Positions 34,818 to 47,468 of a DNA stretch of 64,000 nucleotides are shown piece by piece. The position numbers and the translations under genes were made by a program. This DNA is from Smallanthus sonchifolius (taxonomy: Eukaryota; Streptophyta; Magnoliopsida; Asterales; Asteraceae), in the NCBI GenBank assembly GCA_023525975.1, contig CM042020.1:13694001-13758000 (forward strand), written 5' to 3'. Under the pieces are notes generated by a model that saw only the letters and a program-made list of their open reading frames with translations, did not search any database and was not told where the DNA came from. Every line of letters begins with the position of its first letter. The first letter of the stretch is position 1.

Positions 34818-35760
34818 TTGGGTTTCAAAATACCAGAGGAAGTGTGGAAAGGAAAGAAGGTTAGTCTCAAACATCTGAAGGTATTTGATTGTTCTGCTTA
34901 CTGTTTATTGAGTGACAGGGATAAATTGGATCCAAAGGCCAAAAAGTGTACGTTCATTGGCTACGGATTAGACGAGATGGGTTACCGACTTTGGGATTCT
35001 GAAAGTAGGAAGGTAATCATAAATAAAAATGTCACGTTCAATGAAACAGAGTTATACAAAGACAAGAATGCAACAAAACAGAAGTTCAGAAAGAATACAT
35101 CGTTGTTGATACTGAGACCGAGAATACAGGCGATACTGAAACTCCAACAGATATTCAAGACAGTGGGAGCTCAGAGGTTGATGATTCAACCGACAGTGAC
35201 AGTTCTGAAGAAGAAAATGAAGAACCATCACCAGCTACCGCTCCCGTTCCTCCTGAGACTAAGTGGGTCAGGAGATCTACTAGAGTTGCTGCACCGCCTG
35301 AGAGATATTCTCCATCTGCTAATTTTCTGTTGCTAACAGAGAACGGAGAACCGCAATGCTACACAGAAGCCATTCGTCTGAAAGATTCATTGCAGTGGGA
35401 GATAGCAATGAAGGATGAAATGAAATCTTTAGAGAAGAACAGAACGTGGGAGCTGACAAAGCTTCCCCCCGGTAAGAAGGCATTGCACAACAAATGGGTG
35501 TACAGGGTCAAAGATGAACACGATGGTTCTAAGCGTTACAAGGCTAGATTGGTAGTTAAGGGGTTTCAACAGAAACCGGGGGTTGATTACAATGAAATCT
35601 TCTCTCCGGTTGTGAAGATGACTACTATCAGATTGGTCCTAAGTATTGTTGCTGCCGAGAGTCTTCATCTAGAGCAGCTAGATGTGAAGACAGCTTTTCT
35701 ACATGGGGATCTGAATGAAGATATTTACATGGCTCAACCTGAAGGGTTTCAGGTTAAAGG
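34818..35760 (+). pseudogene. Truncated Ty1/copia pol fragment
   Basis: The first part encodes the integrase C-terminal region (GFKIPEEVWKGKK, LKVFDCSAYCLL, KKCTFIGYG). A frame change near 35095 precedes an acidic linker, and from 35330 comes the reverse transcriptase start (WEIAMKDEMKSLEKNRTWEL, NKWVYRVKDE, YKARLVVKGF, LDVKTAFLHG). It stops abruptly at FQVKG, where it joins an unrelated Ty3 LTR remnant. Both LTRs, gag, protease and the catalytic YVDD part are absent. Strain details aside, the domain order is that of a standard copia pol. Confidence 0.88.
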
Positions 35761-35761
35761 A

Positions 35762-36062
35762 AAAATACTTTTTACTTAACTTTTGTTTGGTGTCAAAACT
35801 TATGTTACTCACCAACTACTTGTAGTTGACATTTTACTTACATGTTTCAGGTGCACCAGTTTAAGGACTACATGATCACATAGGACGTGGACCTAGTTAA
35901 ATTTTAATTATGTTTTGTTGAACACTTTTTTTTTCTTATTTCTAATGTAACGGATGCTTTAAATTCGATGAATAAATATTGTCATTATTAAATAGATGAT
36001 CATGTGCTTATGAACAACCGCGTCAGCTCCGACGTATAATCCGTCGTCGGCCGGGTGTGACA
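35762..36062 (+). repeat. 5' LTR remnant
   Basis: Matches 43860-44157, the last 300 bp of the 3' LTR, and ends GGGTGTGACA just before the primer-binding site. The first 2.6 kb of the LTR are missing; the break abuts copia pol sequence. Confidence 0.9.
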
Positions 36063-36065
36063 GAT

Positions 36066-36077
36066 TGGTATCAGAGC
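36066..36077 (+). other. Primer-binding site (initiator tRNA-Met)
   Basis: TGGTATCAGAGC three bases after the LTR, complementary to the 3' end of initiator tRNA-Met. Confidence 0.88.
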
Positions 36078-36628
36078 AATGGTTATAGAGAATTAGGTTA
36101 TTAGACACACATGACCTAGACTATAACCTAGGAGTCCCAAACATGGGTTTAACTCATGTTTTGTATTAGGAACTACACTCTATACTATACTTACCTACAT
36201 CTATCTATTTCTGACTACCTGATACAACTACATGAACTACAAAGAATCTACATGAATTCTACTCTTAGACTTAAAAGTCTAATCCAGATGGAACTTTCAA
36301 AGGTACGTAGGTTCTAACTAATGAACGAGAACTTGTGCAATCCGGAAGGGTGGATGCCTGTATTATGGGAGTTGTGTCCAGAAAAAGCATTTCGTATAAA
36401 TCCAAAGCAACCGATGGACCAGTTATGCTTTCGTGCGGATTCTTAGAATGAGTGTCCACTTATAGACTAAAGCATGACTTCTCAAACATTAGATGAACTT
36501 AAAGTACTTTGATAAGTAAATGTGCCCATTAGGGTACCATCCATGTTTTACCTAGTACCTTATGAATTATTTACAAACTCTTATACATGATTCACATCTT
36601 ATGAACTTCCTATTCATCCCTTTGTAGA

Positions 36629-37774
36629 ATGCCTCCCCGTCATGGACTTAGGAACAACCTCACTGACAAGATCATTCAGCAAATGGCTACAATCCTACCG
36701 ACTATGGTTAACCAGCTGAACCAGAATGTTGCACCAAGGAATCCCGCGTGTACATTTAAACACTTCAACTCCTGCAACCCCACCAAGTTCTACGGGAATG
36801 AGGGAACCACTGGACTCCTCCAATGGTTCAAAAGCATTGAGGGAACCTTCATCAATGCTGACTGTCTCGAGAACCTGAAAGTTCGTTATGCTACTAGTGT
36901 CTTCCGGAAGAGGGCACTCACATGGTGGAACGGGGAAAAACGTAATCGTGGGATCGAAGTTGCTCTAGCTCTACCTTAGGCTGATGTCAAGACACTCATG
37001 ACCGATGAGTTTTGCCCCCGCAACAAGATCAAGAAACTGGAAGCTGAGTTCTGGGATCTCAAACAAGATAGTGGTGAAAGCCTTGCCTACACCACCCGTT
37101 TTCATGAACTTAGTCTCTTAGTGCCTCATATGGTCACTCCTCTCTCTCGATCAATTGAGAAATAGATCAATGGCCTACCCATGCAGATTCAGGACACTAT
37201 TTTGGGTAGCAAACCAGTCACCCTTGAAGAAGCCATCCATCTTGTTGATGCCCTGTCAGACAATCATGTTAAGGTAGGGACTCTATCTAAAAAGGGTGCC
37301 AAGAAGACCCTTGAGAAAACCACTGCTGAACCCACCAAGGAGACCAAGCCTGAGTCTTCCTTTAATAACAAGAAAAGGAAAGGCAGGAACTTTGCCATTG
37401 TCACACCTGCTACCCCTCTAACCCAAGTGGCTCCTACTGTCTTCAACCCCATCAAGAAGCCATACGGGAGAACCTTACCTTTGTGCAACACTTGCCAGCA
37501 GCATCATACAACCAACATGCCATGTCGTTTATGTACCGGTTGCAGACGTTATGGGCATACGGCTAACCTCTGTCGAGCTGCTCCCCGAGTTAACCAAACC
37601 TACCAACCTGCCGTTCCTGTTCCTGCTCCCGCTGCTATCCCTCAGGGTCGTGCTTGTTACGAGTGCGGCGACCCAAATCATTTCAGGAACCGTTGCCCTA
37701 GGTTGGTCATTGTGAACCAAGCCAACATGAACCAGGGCAACGTGATTCAGGGAAATATGAACCGGGGAACATGA
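36629..37774 (+). pseudogene. Tekay gag with two zinc knuckles
   Basis: Starts MPPRHGLRNNLTDK and covers the gag fold (GNEGTTGLLQWFKSIEG, WWNGEKRNRG). It is broken by TAG at 36977 and again at 37163. The C-terminal part is Lys/Pro-rich and contains a degenerate knuckle (CTGCRRYGHTANLC) and a canonical one (CYECGDPNHFRNRC) for RNA packaging. An Asn/Gly repeat (NMNQGNV) follows; the frame changes near 37770, where the protease-bearing frame takes over. Confidence 0.85.
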
Positions 37775-40700
37775 ACCGAGGAAATGTGAATCAGGGGAAT
37801 GCAAATCCCGTGGCTCGTGGACGTGCCTTCAACATCAATGCCAATGGGGCTCAAGCCAACAACGATGTGGTGAACGGTATGTATCCAATTAATCAACAAT
37901 ATGCTTCTATCCTATTTGACACTGGTTCCGATAGAAGTTTTGTGTCCATTGAATTTGAACCACAACTTGCTATGAGTCGAGCTAAGTTAGACAAGCCCTT
38001 TGATATTTTAGTAGCAGACGATTATTCTGTTTCATGTGACACCATTATTAGATATTGTACCCTAAAATTGAACGATCATGACTTCTCAATCAAGCTTATT
38101 CCTATGGCTCTCGGAGGTTTCGACATCATAGTGGGCATGGATTGGCTGACTAAGCATCATGCCGAAGTCATCTGCTTTGACAAGTATATTCGTATTCCTC
38201 TGGACTCGGGCGACATTTTGAACGTTTATGGTGAGAAACCATCAAAGGGACTCCAGCTGATGTCTTGCACTACTGCACGAAAGTACTTACAAAAGAAATG
38301 TGTGGCATTCTTGGTTCATATTGTGGAGCGGAAGGGCAAAGACAAGAGTCCTCAAGATATTCCTGTGATCAAAGACTTTCCTGAAGTCTTTCCCAAAGAC
38401 TTACCCGGTCTTCCTCCCGCACACCAAGTCGAATTCCGTATTGACCTAGTACCAGGAGCAAATCCAGTGGCCAAGTCACCTTATCGTCTTGCACCGTCAG
38501 AAATGCAAGAACTTTCAAGCCAACTTCGAGAACTTTCTGACAAAGGATTTATTCGTCCTAGTGTTTCCCCTTGGGGAGCACCCGTCTTATTTGTCAAGAA
38601 GAAAGATAGTTCTTTCCGGATGTGCATCGATTACCGGGAACTCAACAAGCTTACTGTGAAGAACCGTTATCCACTCCCGAGGATTGATGATTTATTCGAT
38701 CAACTTCAAGGCTCGACTTATTTCTCAAAGATCGATCTTCGTTCTGGTTATCACCAGTTACGAGTCCTTGAATCCGATATCCCCAAAACAGCCTTTCGTA
38801 CAAGGTACGGTCATTACGAGTTCATGGTTATGCCCTTCGGACTAACCAATGCACCCGCGGTATTCATGGATCTTATGAACCGCGTGTGTAAACCGTACTT
38901 GGACAAGTTCGTGATCGTATTCATTGACGATATCCTCATCTATTCAAAATCAAAAGCGGAGCACGAGGAACACTTGCGTTTGGTTTTGGATCTCTTGAAA
39001 AAGGAGCAGTTATACGATAAGTTCTCCAAATGTGAATTTTGGCTAAAGTAAGTCCAATTCTTGGGACACATAGTCAACGAGAAGGGTATTCACGTGGATC
39101 CCGCTAAGATTAAGGCGGTGAAGAACTGGCAAGCTCCAAAGACCCCTACAGAAGTCCACTCGTTTCTTGGTTTAGCGGATTATTATCGTCGTTTTATAGC
39201 AAACTTTTTAAAGATAGCGGTACCACTCACAGCCTTAACCCACAAAGGCAAACCCTACGAGTGGGGACCAAAACAAGAGGAAGCCTTTCAAACCCTGAAG
39301 CAAAAATTATGTGTGGCTCCTATCTTGACTCTTCTCGATGGAACCGAAGACTTTGTCATTTATTGTGACGCTTCCCACTTGGGCCTTGGTTATGTTCTTA
39401 TGCAACGAGGCAAAGTGATTGCTTATGCGTCCCGACAACTCAAAATCCATGAGAAGAATTATACGACGCACGATCTTGAGTTGGGTGCTGTCGTATTCGC
39501 TCTCAAAATTTGGAGGCACTACTTATATGGTACTAAGTGTGAGATTTTCACCGATCATAAGAGCCTCAAGCACATTTTCAACCTGAAAGAACTCAACATG
39601 AGACAAAGGCGTTGGGTTGAACTCCTAAACGACTACGACTGCAATATTCGTTACCATCCTGGTAAGGCGAATGTCGTAGCCGATGCTCTTAGTCGTAAGG
39701 AACCTATCAAGATCCACAGCATTCGAATCCAAAATGACATTCAAACTCGCATCCTTGAAGCATATCATCTTTCCGTCACTGAAGGAAACATGTACGATGA
39801 AATGTCATGTGGTGCTGAACTTCAACTTGAAACCAAACCCAATGGGTTACTCTACTTCCTGAATCGTATCTGGATTCAGGGCCGTAACAATCTTCGTACC
39901 TTCATTATGAACGAGGCTCACAAGACTCGTTATTTTGTGCATCCTGGTGCGGATAAGATGTACAAAGACCTCCGTACCCAATACTGGTGGCCTGGTATGT
40001 AAAAGGACATTGCTCTATACGTGTCCAAGTGCCTTACTTGTTTGAAGGTTAAGGCCGAACACGAGCATCCATCTGGTTTGTTTGAACCGCCCGAGATGGA
40101 AATGGGAGTGTATTGCCATGGACTTCATAACCAAACTCCCACACACATCTCATGGTCATGATAGTATTTGGGTAATCATCGACCGTTTGACAAAATCTGC
40201 TCATTTCCTACCCATACGTGAAGACTATCGGGTCAAGAAATTGGCCTGGATCTATATTGATGAGATCGTCAGTCGTCACGGTGTACCTCTCAACATTATT
40301 TCTGATCGTGATGGACGATTCACTTCTCGTTTCTGGCAGTCCTTACAAGCAGCTTTAGGCACTCAACTGAATCTTAGTACGGCTTACCATCCACAAACTG
40401 ATGGCCAATCCGAACGAACGACTCAAACCCTCGAAGATATGCTTAGAGCCTGTGTCATCGACTTCAAGGGAAATTGGGATTTACATCTACCCTTTGTCGA
40501 ATTCTCGTATTACAACAACTACCACAGAGCATTGACATGGCTCCTTTCGAAGCACTTTATGGTCGGAAGTGCCGCTCTCCTATCTGTTGGATTGAAATTG
40601 GTGAAGCACAAATCACCAGTCCCGAGCTTATTCAGGATACTTCTGACAAGATCGCGTTAATCCGAGACAACCTTCTGGTAGCAAGGAGTCGGCAAAAGAG

Positions 40701-41169
40701 CTATGCCGATAAACGTCGAAAGCCCTTAGAATTCCAAGTCGGCGATCTGGTTCTTCTCAAGGTATCCCCTTGGAAAGGAGTAGTCAGTTGTGGAAAGAAA
40801 GGGAAACTTGCACCAAGATTCGTAGGTCCTTTTAAAATCCTTGAGCGGATTGGGAAGGTAGCCTACAAGTTAGAATTACCCAAAGAACTTAGCAACATCC
40901 ATCCTACATTCCATGTCTCGAACCTAAAGAAATGCTTAGCTGACGGAAATCTCCAAGTAACGCTTGACGAGGTTCACATTGACGAATCAATGCACTTCGT
41001 AGAGAAACCCGTGGAGATCATGGACCGAGAAGTTAAGCAACTCAAACGAAGTTGCATTCCAATCGTTAAGGTTCGATGAGAATCCAAACGTGGCCTTGAG
41101 TTCACTTGGGAACGTGAGGATCAAATGAAAGCCAAATACCCACATCAATTTCTAGGACCCTATTCCTAA
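37771..41169 (+). pseudogene. Tekay pol: protease, RT, RNase H, integrase, chromodomain-like tail
   Basis: Protease motif ILFDTGSDRSFVS at about 37910. Reverse transcriptase has YRELNKLTVKNRYPLPRIDD and the catalytic FIDD box near 38935. RNase H has YCDASHLGLG with TDHKSLKHIF and ends near DALSRK. Integrase has the H/C zinc end (CLTCLKVK) and the D,D,E core (MDFITKLP, IISDRDGRF, STAYHPQTDGQSE). The C-terminal end (IMDREVKQLKR ... EFTWEREDQMK) is the chromodomain-like tail of Tekay elements, thought to steer integration to heterochromatin. Breaks: TAA near 39049, TAA near 40000, frameshifts near 40095 and 40530, TGA near 41077. Confidence 0.9.
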
Positions 41170-41202
41170 TCAATTTCGGTACGTAATCTCCTAAAGTATG
41201 GG

Positions 41203-41216
41203 AGACTGTAATCCCC
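41203..41216 (+). other. Polypurine tract
   Basis: AAAGTATGGGAGAC directly upstream of the 3' LTR, the plus-strand primer site. Confidence 0.7.
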
Positions 41217-41392
41217 ACGAAATTCCCGCCTTTATTTTAACTTTTCCGGCACATGTAATTTCATTATTTTGCAATTATGAATGTATACAATTATTCAATA
41301 TAACTCATGCATACATATATTGAGTGCAATTATTTCAAATTCAAGAGAAATAAATATTTATGTAAAGGTTACATAACTATTGTTATCTTATG

Positions 41393-41398
<6 letters not shown>

Positions 41399-41442
<44 letters not shown>
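41399..41442. repeat. (AT)n microsatellite
   Basis: Over 20 AT dinucleotides inside the Tekay 3' LTR. Confidence 0.95.
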
Positions 41443-41445
<3 letters not shown>

Positions 41446-42630
41446 CAAAAGTCAAATTATAAATGTCATAAGGATTAGTGTTTACATTGATAAAAATAAA
41501 AAAGGTTTATATCATTTAATATATTATTTTTTTTTTAAATTATAAGATTTAGGATTTATGTGTTATAAATATTTAGGGTTCAAAATATAACTTTTGAAAC
41601 CTGATGTTCAATCTAAAACTAACTTTAAACATAAAATGATAAAGCTTTAAAACCCCAGGGACTATTTCTGCCTATATTCAAACTCAAAACTCAGGGACTA
41701 ATCCTGTATTTTTCCCAATCTCGATTTCATTGACTTTAGAAAGTCAACCCGACTATGTTTGAGTCTAATTCGAACTCTATGATCGATTGTTATGTGAAAT
41801 TGTAACTGATATTGCTCGACTAATGTCATTAACGACCATAACCATCAAATAAAACATCATCATTGTCGGAATTAAGTCCAAAACATCATCATTGTCGGAA
41901 TTAAGTCCAATTATGGACATTCATGTCGTAACCGTCGAAACCCACCTCAAATTCAAACGAATTCGACCATTCTAGCTGTCATCCTCCCATTCCATCACCT
42001 ACGCACCTTAAACGAATCCTTTTGAAGCTGTTGCACACTCGAATTTCATTGGAGTAAGAATCAGAGTCGCAGGAGATCAAGTTCTTCGCAGTCGGATTCC
42101 ATTTTAGTCGACCACACTCAATTCGTCATCTAATTTGTTAAATTCTTACATCTCTAGCTTCGTTCTTATTCACAGAGTGAAAGCCCTATCATAATTGTGG
42201 CCTCCATTATCGGATTTAACAAGATCCGTAATCTTGGGTTTGTTCATATTTTAATTTGGGGGTCTTGATCTTAACGACTGTCTCAATCAAATTAAACCAC
42301 AGGGTTGGATTCGCAACCTTCTGTTTGTCAAAAACCCCATTAATCCAACAACTTCTAACATCAGATTTGTTCAAATCGATTTAAGATCAAACCTAGGGTT
42401 TTTCGGTTCTAGTTTCTATTATTAGACGATCTTAAACATGATGGTTTTGCAATTTAACACACACACACAAGTTCGAAAACATCTGATTAACAACAACCCT
42501 ATGCCCCTGTGTTAAATTGTAAATGAAATCGAAGGGTTTGGGACGGGATTCGATCATGCGTGGTTTTCGGAGGGAGATACACTGGACTTAAGTGTTAAAA
42601 CCAATTCGTTCCGGTTTTGTTTGCGAAACC

Positions 42631-42714
42631 CTAGCGGGCAGACTTGGTTAAGGCACTCGACCCATACGCAGGAGACCCGGGTTCGAGTCCGGTCTCTTGC
42701 ATTCTTTTTTTTTT
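42631..42714 (+). other. tRNA-like cassette in LTR
   Basis: Contains TTGGTTAAGGC (resembling a D-arm/A box), then GGTTCGAGTCC (a perfect Pol III B box, 42680-42690) in a hairpin formed by GAGACC and GGTCTC, and a run of ten T at 42705-42714. It lacks a clean acceptor stem and anticodon arm, so it is not a working tRNA gene. Homologous cassettes lie at 46461-46541 and 55661-55749. Confidence 0.6.
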
Positions 42715-44157
42715 GGACTTTTTGCTTATAATTAATTATATAAAAAACTATCCTATATTATTATAATATTATATTAACATGTTTTAGCCCTGGAAACAAC
42801 CCGTAGGCTCGGGTTTGATTTTATAACTTATAACTAATATTATCTCCACTTTTAAAATAATATATTTATTTTACCACGACTTCGAATAAAATAATATGTT
42901 TATATTATTTTCAACCCGTGACTCCGATTAAAAATAATATATATTTAGATTTACTTTCACCTCGTTTGGAAACTTCGTGTAACGTTTCAAAACTTATAAA
43001 TAATATAATTTTTTATATTATTTACCCACGTTTATATCCCTGAAAAAGAATAAATATATTTATTATTCTCGCCACATAAATGATTATTTTATCAATCCTT
43101 CGAACTTAAAAATAATATATATAGTTATATTATTTTCCTAGCCAATATTTTAATGGTACAAACGCATGATTTTATTTATTTATTATTCGTAATTAGAGAC
43201 GTTCGACTCGTAACGCATTTATCCTAATTACTATATTAAGAAACCTTATTTTCGTGGACAAGTTTGTCTACTCTTTAATCGTTAATGCGTCTTAGGACGT
43301 TCACTCTTCCGTGTCGTCGTCACAATCTCTCATGTGTCCCTAATTATTATGCTTGTAATTCTAGGACATACGTAGACGGTTCACATGCAAACTTTTGTGC
43401 TTTCTATTGCATTCATGTGTGGTGCTATCCACTACTAGTACACAACTCAGGTGAGTTTCATAGCCCCCTTTCTCTTTACTATTGTTTACAAATACTCGGG
43501 GTGGAGCATGTTTACATTACAATACATAAAAATTCAATTCCATTGTTCTCATGCAAATTACTATGTGCTTTATGTCTTAAACTACTTGACGACCATACGT
43601 GTGTTCATGTTTAGTACAATCATTAACTTGAGTTGCAAGCCTAAGGTAGTACCTTTTATGATCATTTATGTGGGAATCCGATTCATTACTTAACACGAAC
43701 CTTGGCGGGTTTTGTGTATACATATTACTACATTTTCAAAATGACAATCAGTTGGATTGTACCTACAGTTTTCCATTTACACGGTTTGATTGTACGTCTT
43801 GGAACCTTGTATGTTTTAACATTTATGCCTTAGTTATGCTTTGAACATATTGAATTCCAAATACTTTTTACTTAACTTTTGTTTGGTGTCAAAACTTATG
43901 TTACTCACCAACTACTTGTAGTTGACATTTACTTACATGTTTCAGGTGCACCAGTTTAAGGACTACATGATCACATAGGACGTGGACCTAGTTAAATTTT
44001 AATTATGTTTTGTTGAACACTTTGTTTTCTTATTTCTAATGTAACGGATGCTTTAAATTAGATGAATAAATATTGCCATTATTAAATAGATGATCATGTG
44101 CTTATTAACAACCGCGTCAGCCACGGCGTATAATCCGCCACCGGCCTGGGTGTGACA

Positions 44158-44944
44158 TTCTGATGGTCTGGTGATGGTGACCCGATGTCTTCTTCATGTT
44201 CAAACTCTGTCTCAGGATAGTATACCAGGAGGGAGGAGAGTAGTAGTTCATGTCTAGCAGAAAAGAGAGATATTGTAAGTGATAAAACATACTATATGTT
44301 AGGTACAGAAGTTTTCATGAGTTCAGAGTTTGACTAGTCATAACGCCGAGTTTTCACAATAGTACGCTAGAAGTAACATCTGACCTATAAGTAGTGTACC
44401 CATGAAGAGAATTCCCAGGAAAGAGGGGTGGGTCACAAGAGACACACTTAAGTACCGGTCTTTCCATAGTCAGAATCTCTTATGGGTTTACATCCACTCT
44501 TCCAACCATTAGGTACTAACAACACTATTGTTTGGGCTCATGGTTATGATGGGAATCATTTCAGAATGGGCTTTGAGGCCCAAGGGTTTAAGTCTTGTTC
44601 AAAATTGTTGATGGTGACATAATTCCCAATGTGTAAGAATGCGGGTGTAGGAAGTTTTTGAATAGTATAAGTGTATAGTAAAGCTTAGAATGACATTTAA
44701 TGGAGTCAAATAGATAGCATGTAATCAAACAGTGTGACAAATAAGGTATTACATGAATAACAATTCCTTTGTAAAAATGTAAGTTATCAAGTAACGTAGC
44801 ACACAAAATAACATGTATTGTATTATGCATTGTAATACCTCAGATAATATGTAGGATAATCACATAAGGGTGCCCTAAGGTTATATACTAGGTTATTGGT
44901 TTCTAATAACCTAATTCCCTATAACCATGGCTCTGATACCAATC
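44158..44944 (-). mobile_element. Leader of a minus-strand Tekay-type element
   Basis: Begins (minus strand) with the primer-binding site GGTATCAGAGCC (44929-44941) next to an LTR border at 44945, then a leader resembling 36066-36200 of the plus element (ATGGTTATAG-GAATTAGGTTATTAGA). It stops at the end of the plus element's LTR at 44157. Gag and pol are missing. Confidence 0.75.
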
Positions 44945-45437
44945 TGTCACACCTCAACCGAAGGCAGAATACGTCGGGGCGGACGTGTAGACTGTTCATA
45001 AGCACATGATCAACTATAATTTCATATGTTCATTAAATCAAGATTTCATTACATAAGTTCAATCAACAACCAAAATCAGATACATCAACATGTTCAATTT
45101 CTCTGTTCACTAAGTCCAAATCCTATAGGTAGTATCTTGCATATGATCTCATACACTAGTACCTGAAACATGATTAAAACAGAGTCAACTAAAAATAGTT
45201 GGTGAGCATACATAGGTTTTGACACCACAAGTAATATCAAGAGTTTGTGAACAATTCATGATGCATGGATTAATAAGACAATTATGGAGAATCACTATAG
45301 TTTAAACTGGGACGCATAATCAAACCTTGTGAGTGATAGGCATAACACGCAGGTTATCCATAAGTGTTTTCGACAACAATCACCCTAACTGGGTGGCTTG
45401 GTCAGACACAATAGATCTATCATTGTATACCGACGGC

Positions 45438-45573
45438 TTGTACAGAGTTAATGATTGCACTTGCACTATGCACAAAAAGTATGTAAATGTTGTTTGCACA
45501 AATATTTGTACAGAGTTAATGATTGCACTTGCACTATGCACAAAAAGTATGTAAATGTTGTTTGCACAAATAT
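45438..45573. repeat. 68-bp perfect tandem duplication
   Basis: Units 45438-45505 and 45506-45573, both starting TTGTACAGAGTTAATGATTG, are identical as far as I can read them, implying a recent duplication. Confidence 0.92.
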
Positions 45574-46460
45574 TGTTCAAGCATAAGGCACAAATTGCAC
45601 ACATGATCATAATGTTTGAATTGTAATGATTGCAAATAGTTTGTATGTAATCATGTTTCACCCCAAAGAATGTAAAAGTGAAAAAGGGGCTATGTAAACT
45701 CACCTGAGTTGTGTACGAGTAGTAGGTAGCACCACACAAGGGTGCAAGTAGAAAACACGAGAGTTTGCCTGTGAACTGCCTACGAATGCCCTAGAATTAT
45801 AAGCATAATAGTTAGGGATACATTGGGATTTTGTGACGACGACACGAAAGATTTAAACGTCCTATAACATACTTAGGATCAACGAGTAGACGAACTTGTC
45901 CACGGGAATAAAGATTTCTTAATATAATAATTAAGATAAATATGTTTCGTGTCGAACGTCTCTAATTACGAATAATATTAATAATAAAATGTATTCGTGC
46001 GTTTGTATCATTTAATAATGATTTAGGAAAATAATATAACTATATATATTAGTTTTAAGTTCGTAGGATTAATAAAATAATCATTTATGTGGCAAGAATA
46101 ATAAATATATTTATTTTTATTCCGGGATATAAACGAGGGTAAATAATATAAATAATTATATTATTTATTAGTTTGAAACGTTACACAAAATTTATAAACC
46201 TGGCGAAAATAACATATAAACATATATTATTTTTATTTGGGGTCACGAGTGAAAAATAATATAAATATATTATTTTATTCGAAGTCGAGGTTTGAAAATA
46301 ATATAAATATTATTTTAAAAGTGGGTATTTCTAATGAAAATGGGTTACAAACCAAACCCAAGCCTACGGGTGGTTTTTCCCGGGCTAAAACACATTAATA
46401 TATTAATATAATAATATGGGTATTGATTTTATATTAAATAAATAATCAGAAAATGTTTTA

Positions 46461-46541
46461 AAAATAAAAGGGTGTGGAGAGACTCGAAACCGGGTCTCTC
46501 CCACACAAGCACACACACTTAACCATCTCCGCCCGCTAGGG
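46461..46541 (-). other. tRNA-like cassette in LTR (minus)
   Basis: Minus strand: GCGGGCGGAGATGGTTAAG, later GGTTTCGAGTC (B-box like) and a broken T tract. Aligns with 42631-42714 through CCCTAGCGGGC, GGTTAAG and GAGACCCGG. Confidence 0.55.
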
Positions 46542-47468
46542 TATCGCACAAATACCCGGATCGAATTGTTTATAACAAAAAAGCTCATGTGTTCTTCCTC
46601 CCACACAAACCGATCCAAAGATCCATCCCAAAACCAACGAAAGCGATAAAGATTGATCGAAGCAACATAGAGGTTTTGATAATCGAGTCAAAACGAATCT
46701 GTGTGTGTGTTTAATTGCAAAACTAATAAGTTTAGAATCGTTTAATTATGGGCTGAAGGGCCGAAACCCTAGATCAAGAACACCAAATCAACTTGGTCAA
46801 TTACGATAATAAAACTCGTTGCAATCATAAGGCTTACATTGTTTAGGTTATTGCGAATCCATCCATATGATTTAATTGCAGTTAAACGGAGTCAGGGGTA
46901 GGATTCGATTAAAACCGAATGAACATGAACCCTAGATTAGGTTTATGATGAATTCGATAATGTAACCCTGAATTGATAAGGGGCTTTTGATCAAGACACT
47001 CAAACGAAACTAGGGATGTAAATAATTACAAGAATGATGCTCGATTCGACGGTTCGATTAAACCATAGCCGCCGGTTCGATGAGTTGGTCCCCGGCGTCT
47101 CCGGCCACTTCTCTGGTGGAATTTACGCATGTAAAAGCTTCAACGATGTGCGATGAAGGTGTGTAGAGGTTTGATTTCAAGAATGATGATCGAATTGATA
47201 CGAATTCATGCATAATAACAACAAAGTCGACGGTTACGGCTTCACTACCCATAATTGGGATTAATTCAAGTTAATAGCCATGTTAATGGACCAATGATGA
47301 CCGTTAATGGCTAAAGCGTGCATTATCAGTTACAAAACCGGGCGAATTGATGCTTGGAATCGAAGTTGGATCAAGGTAGATGAAAGTTTGACTTTTAAAA
47401 GTCAACATGAACAAGATTCCTCGATTTTGACTTTGTAAAGTCAACATAATGGGTTTAGGGTAATTACA

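Larger units (their letters stand above)
35762..44157 (+). mobile_element. Tekay-type Ty3 chromovirus, 5'-truncated
   Basis: Order: last about 300 bp of the 5' LTR, primer-binding site, leader, gag, protease, reverse transcriptase, RNase H, integrase with a chromodomain-like tail, polypurine tract and a full 3' LTR. Motifs and C-terminal layout place it in the Tekay/Del lineage of plant chromoviruses. Point stops at 36977, 37163, about 39049 and about 40000 plus frameshifts near 37770, 40095 and 40530 make it defective. Confidence 0.85.
41217..44157 (+). repeat. 3' LTR of the Tekay element, 2.9 kb
   Basis: TGTAATCCCC to GGGTGTGACA. Contains an (AT)n tract (41399-41442), a 29-bp tandem duplication near 41848-41910 (CATCATCATTGTCGGAATTA), and a tRNA-like cassette (42631-42714). 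The small open frames inside (43285-43693) have no recognisable domain. Confidence 0.85.
44945..47468 (-). repeat. LTR of the minus-strand Tekay-type element
   Basis: On the minus strand it ends GGTTGAGGTGTGACA, with homology to 54077-54200. The far end is tentatively TGTAATTACC at 47468. It contains a 68-bp tandem duplication (45438-45573) and a tRNA-like cassette. At 2.5 kb it may be shortened. Confidence 0.65.

Noticed and set aside
42631..42714. Functional tRNA gene
   Set aside because: B box and T run are present, but there is no convincing acceptor stem or anticodon arm; kept only as a tRNA-like cassette.
43285..43693. Cys/His-rich open frames in the 3' LTR
   Set aside because: Cysteine spacing fits no zinc motif and the frame is not maintained in related LTRs of the window.
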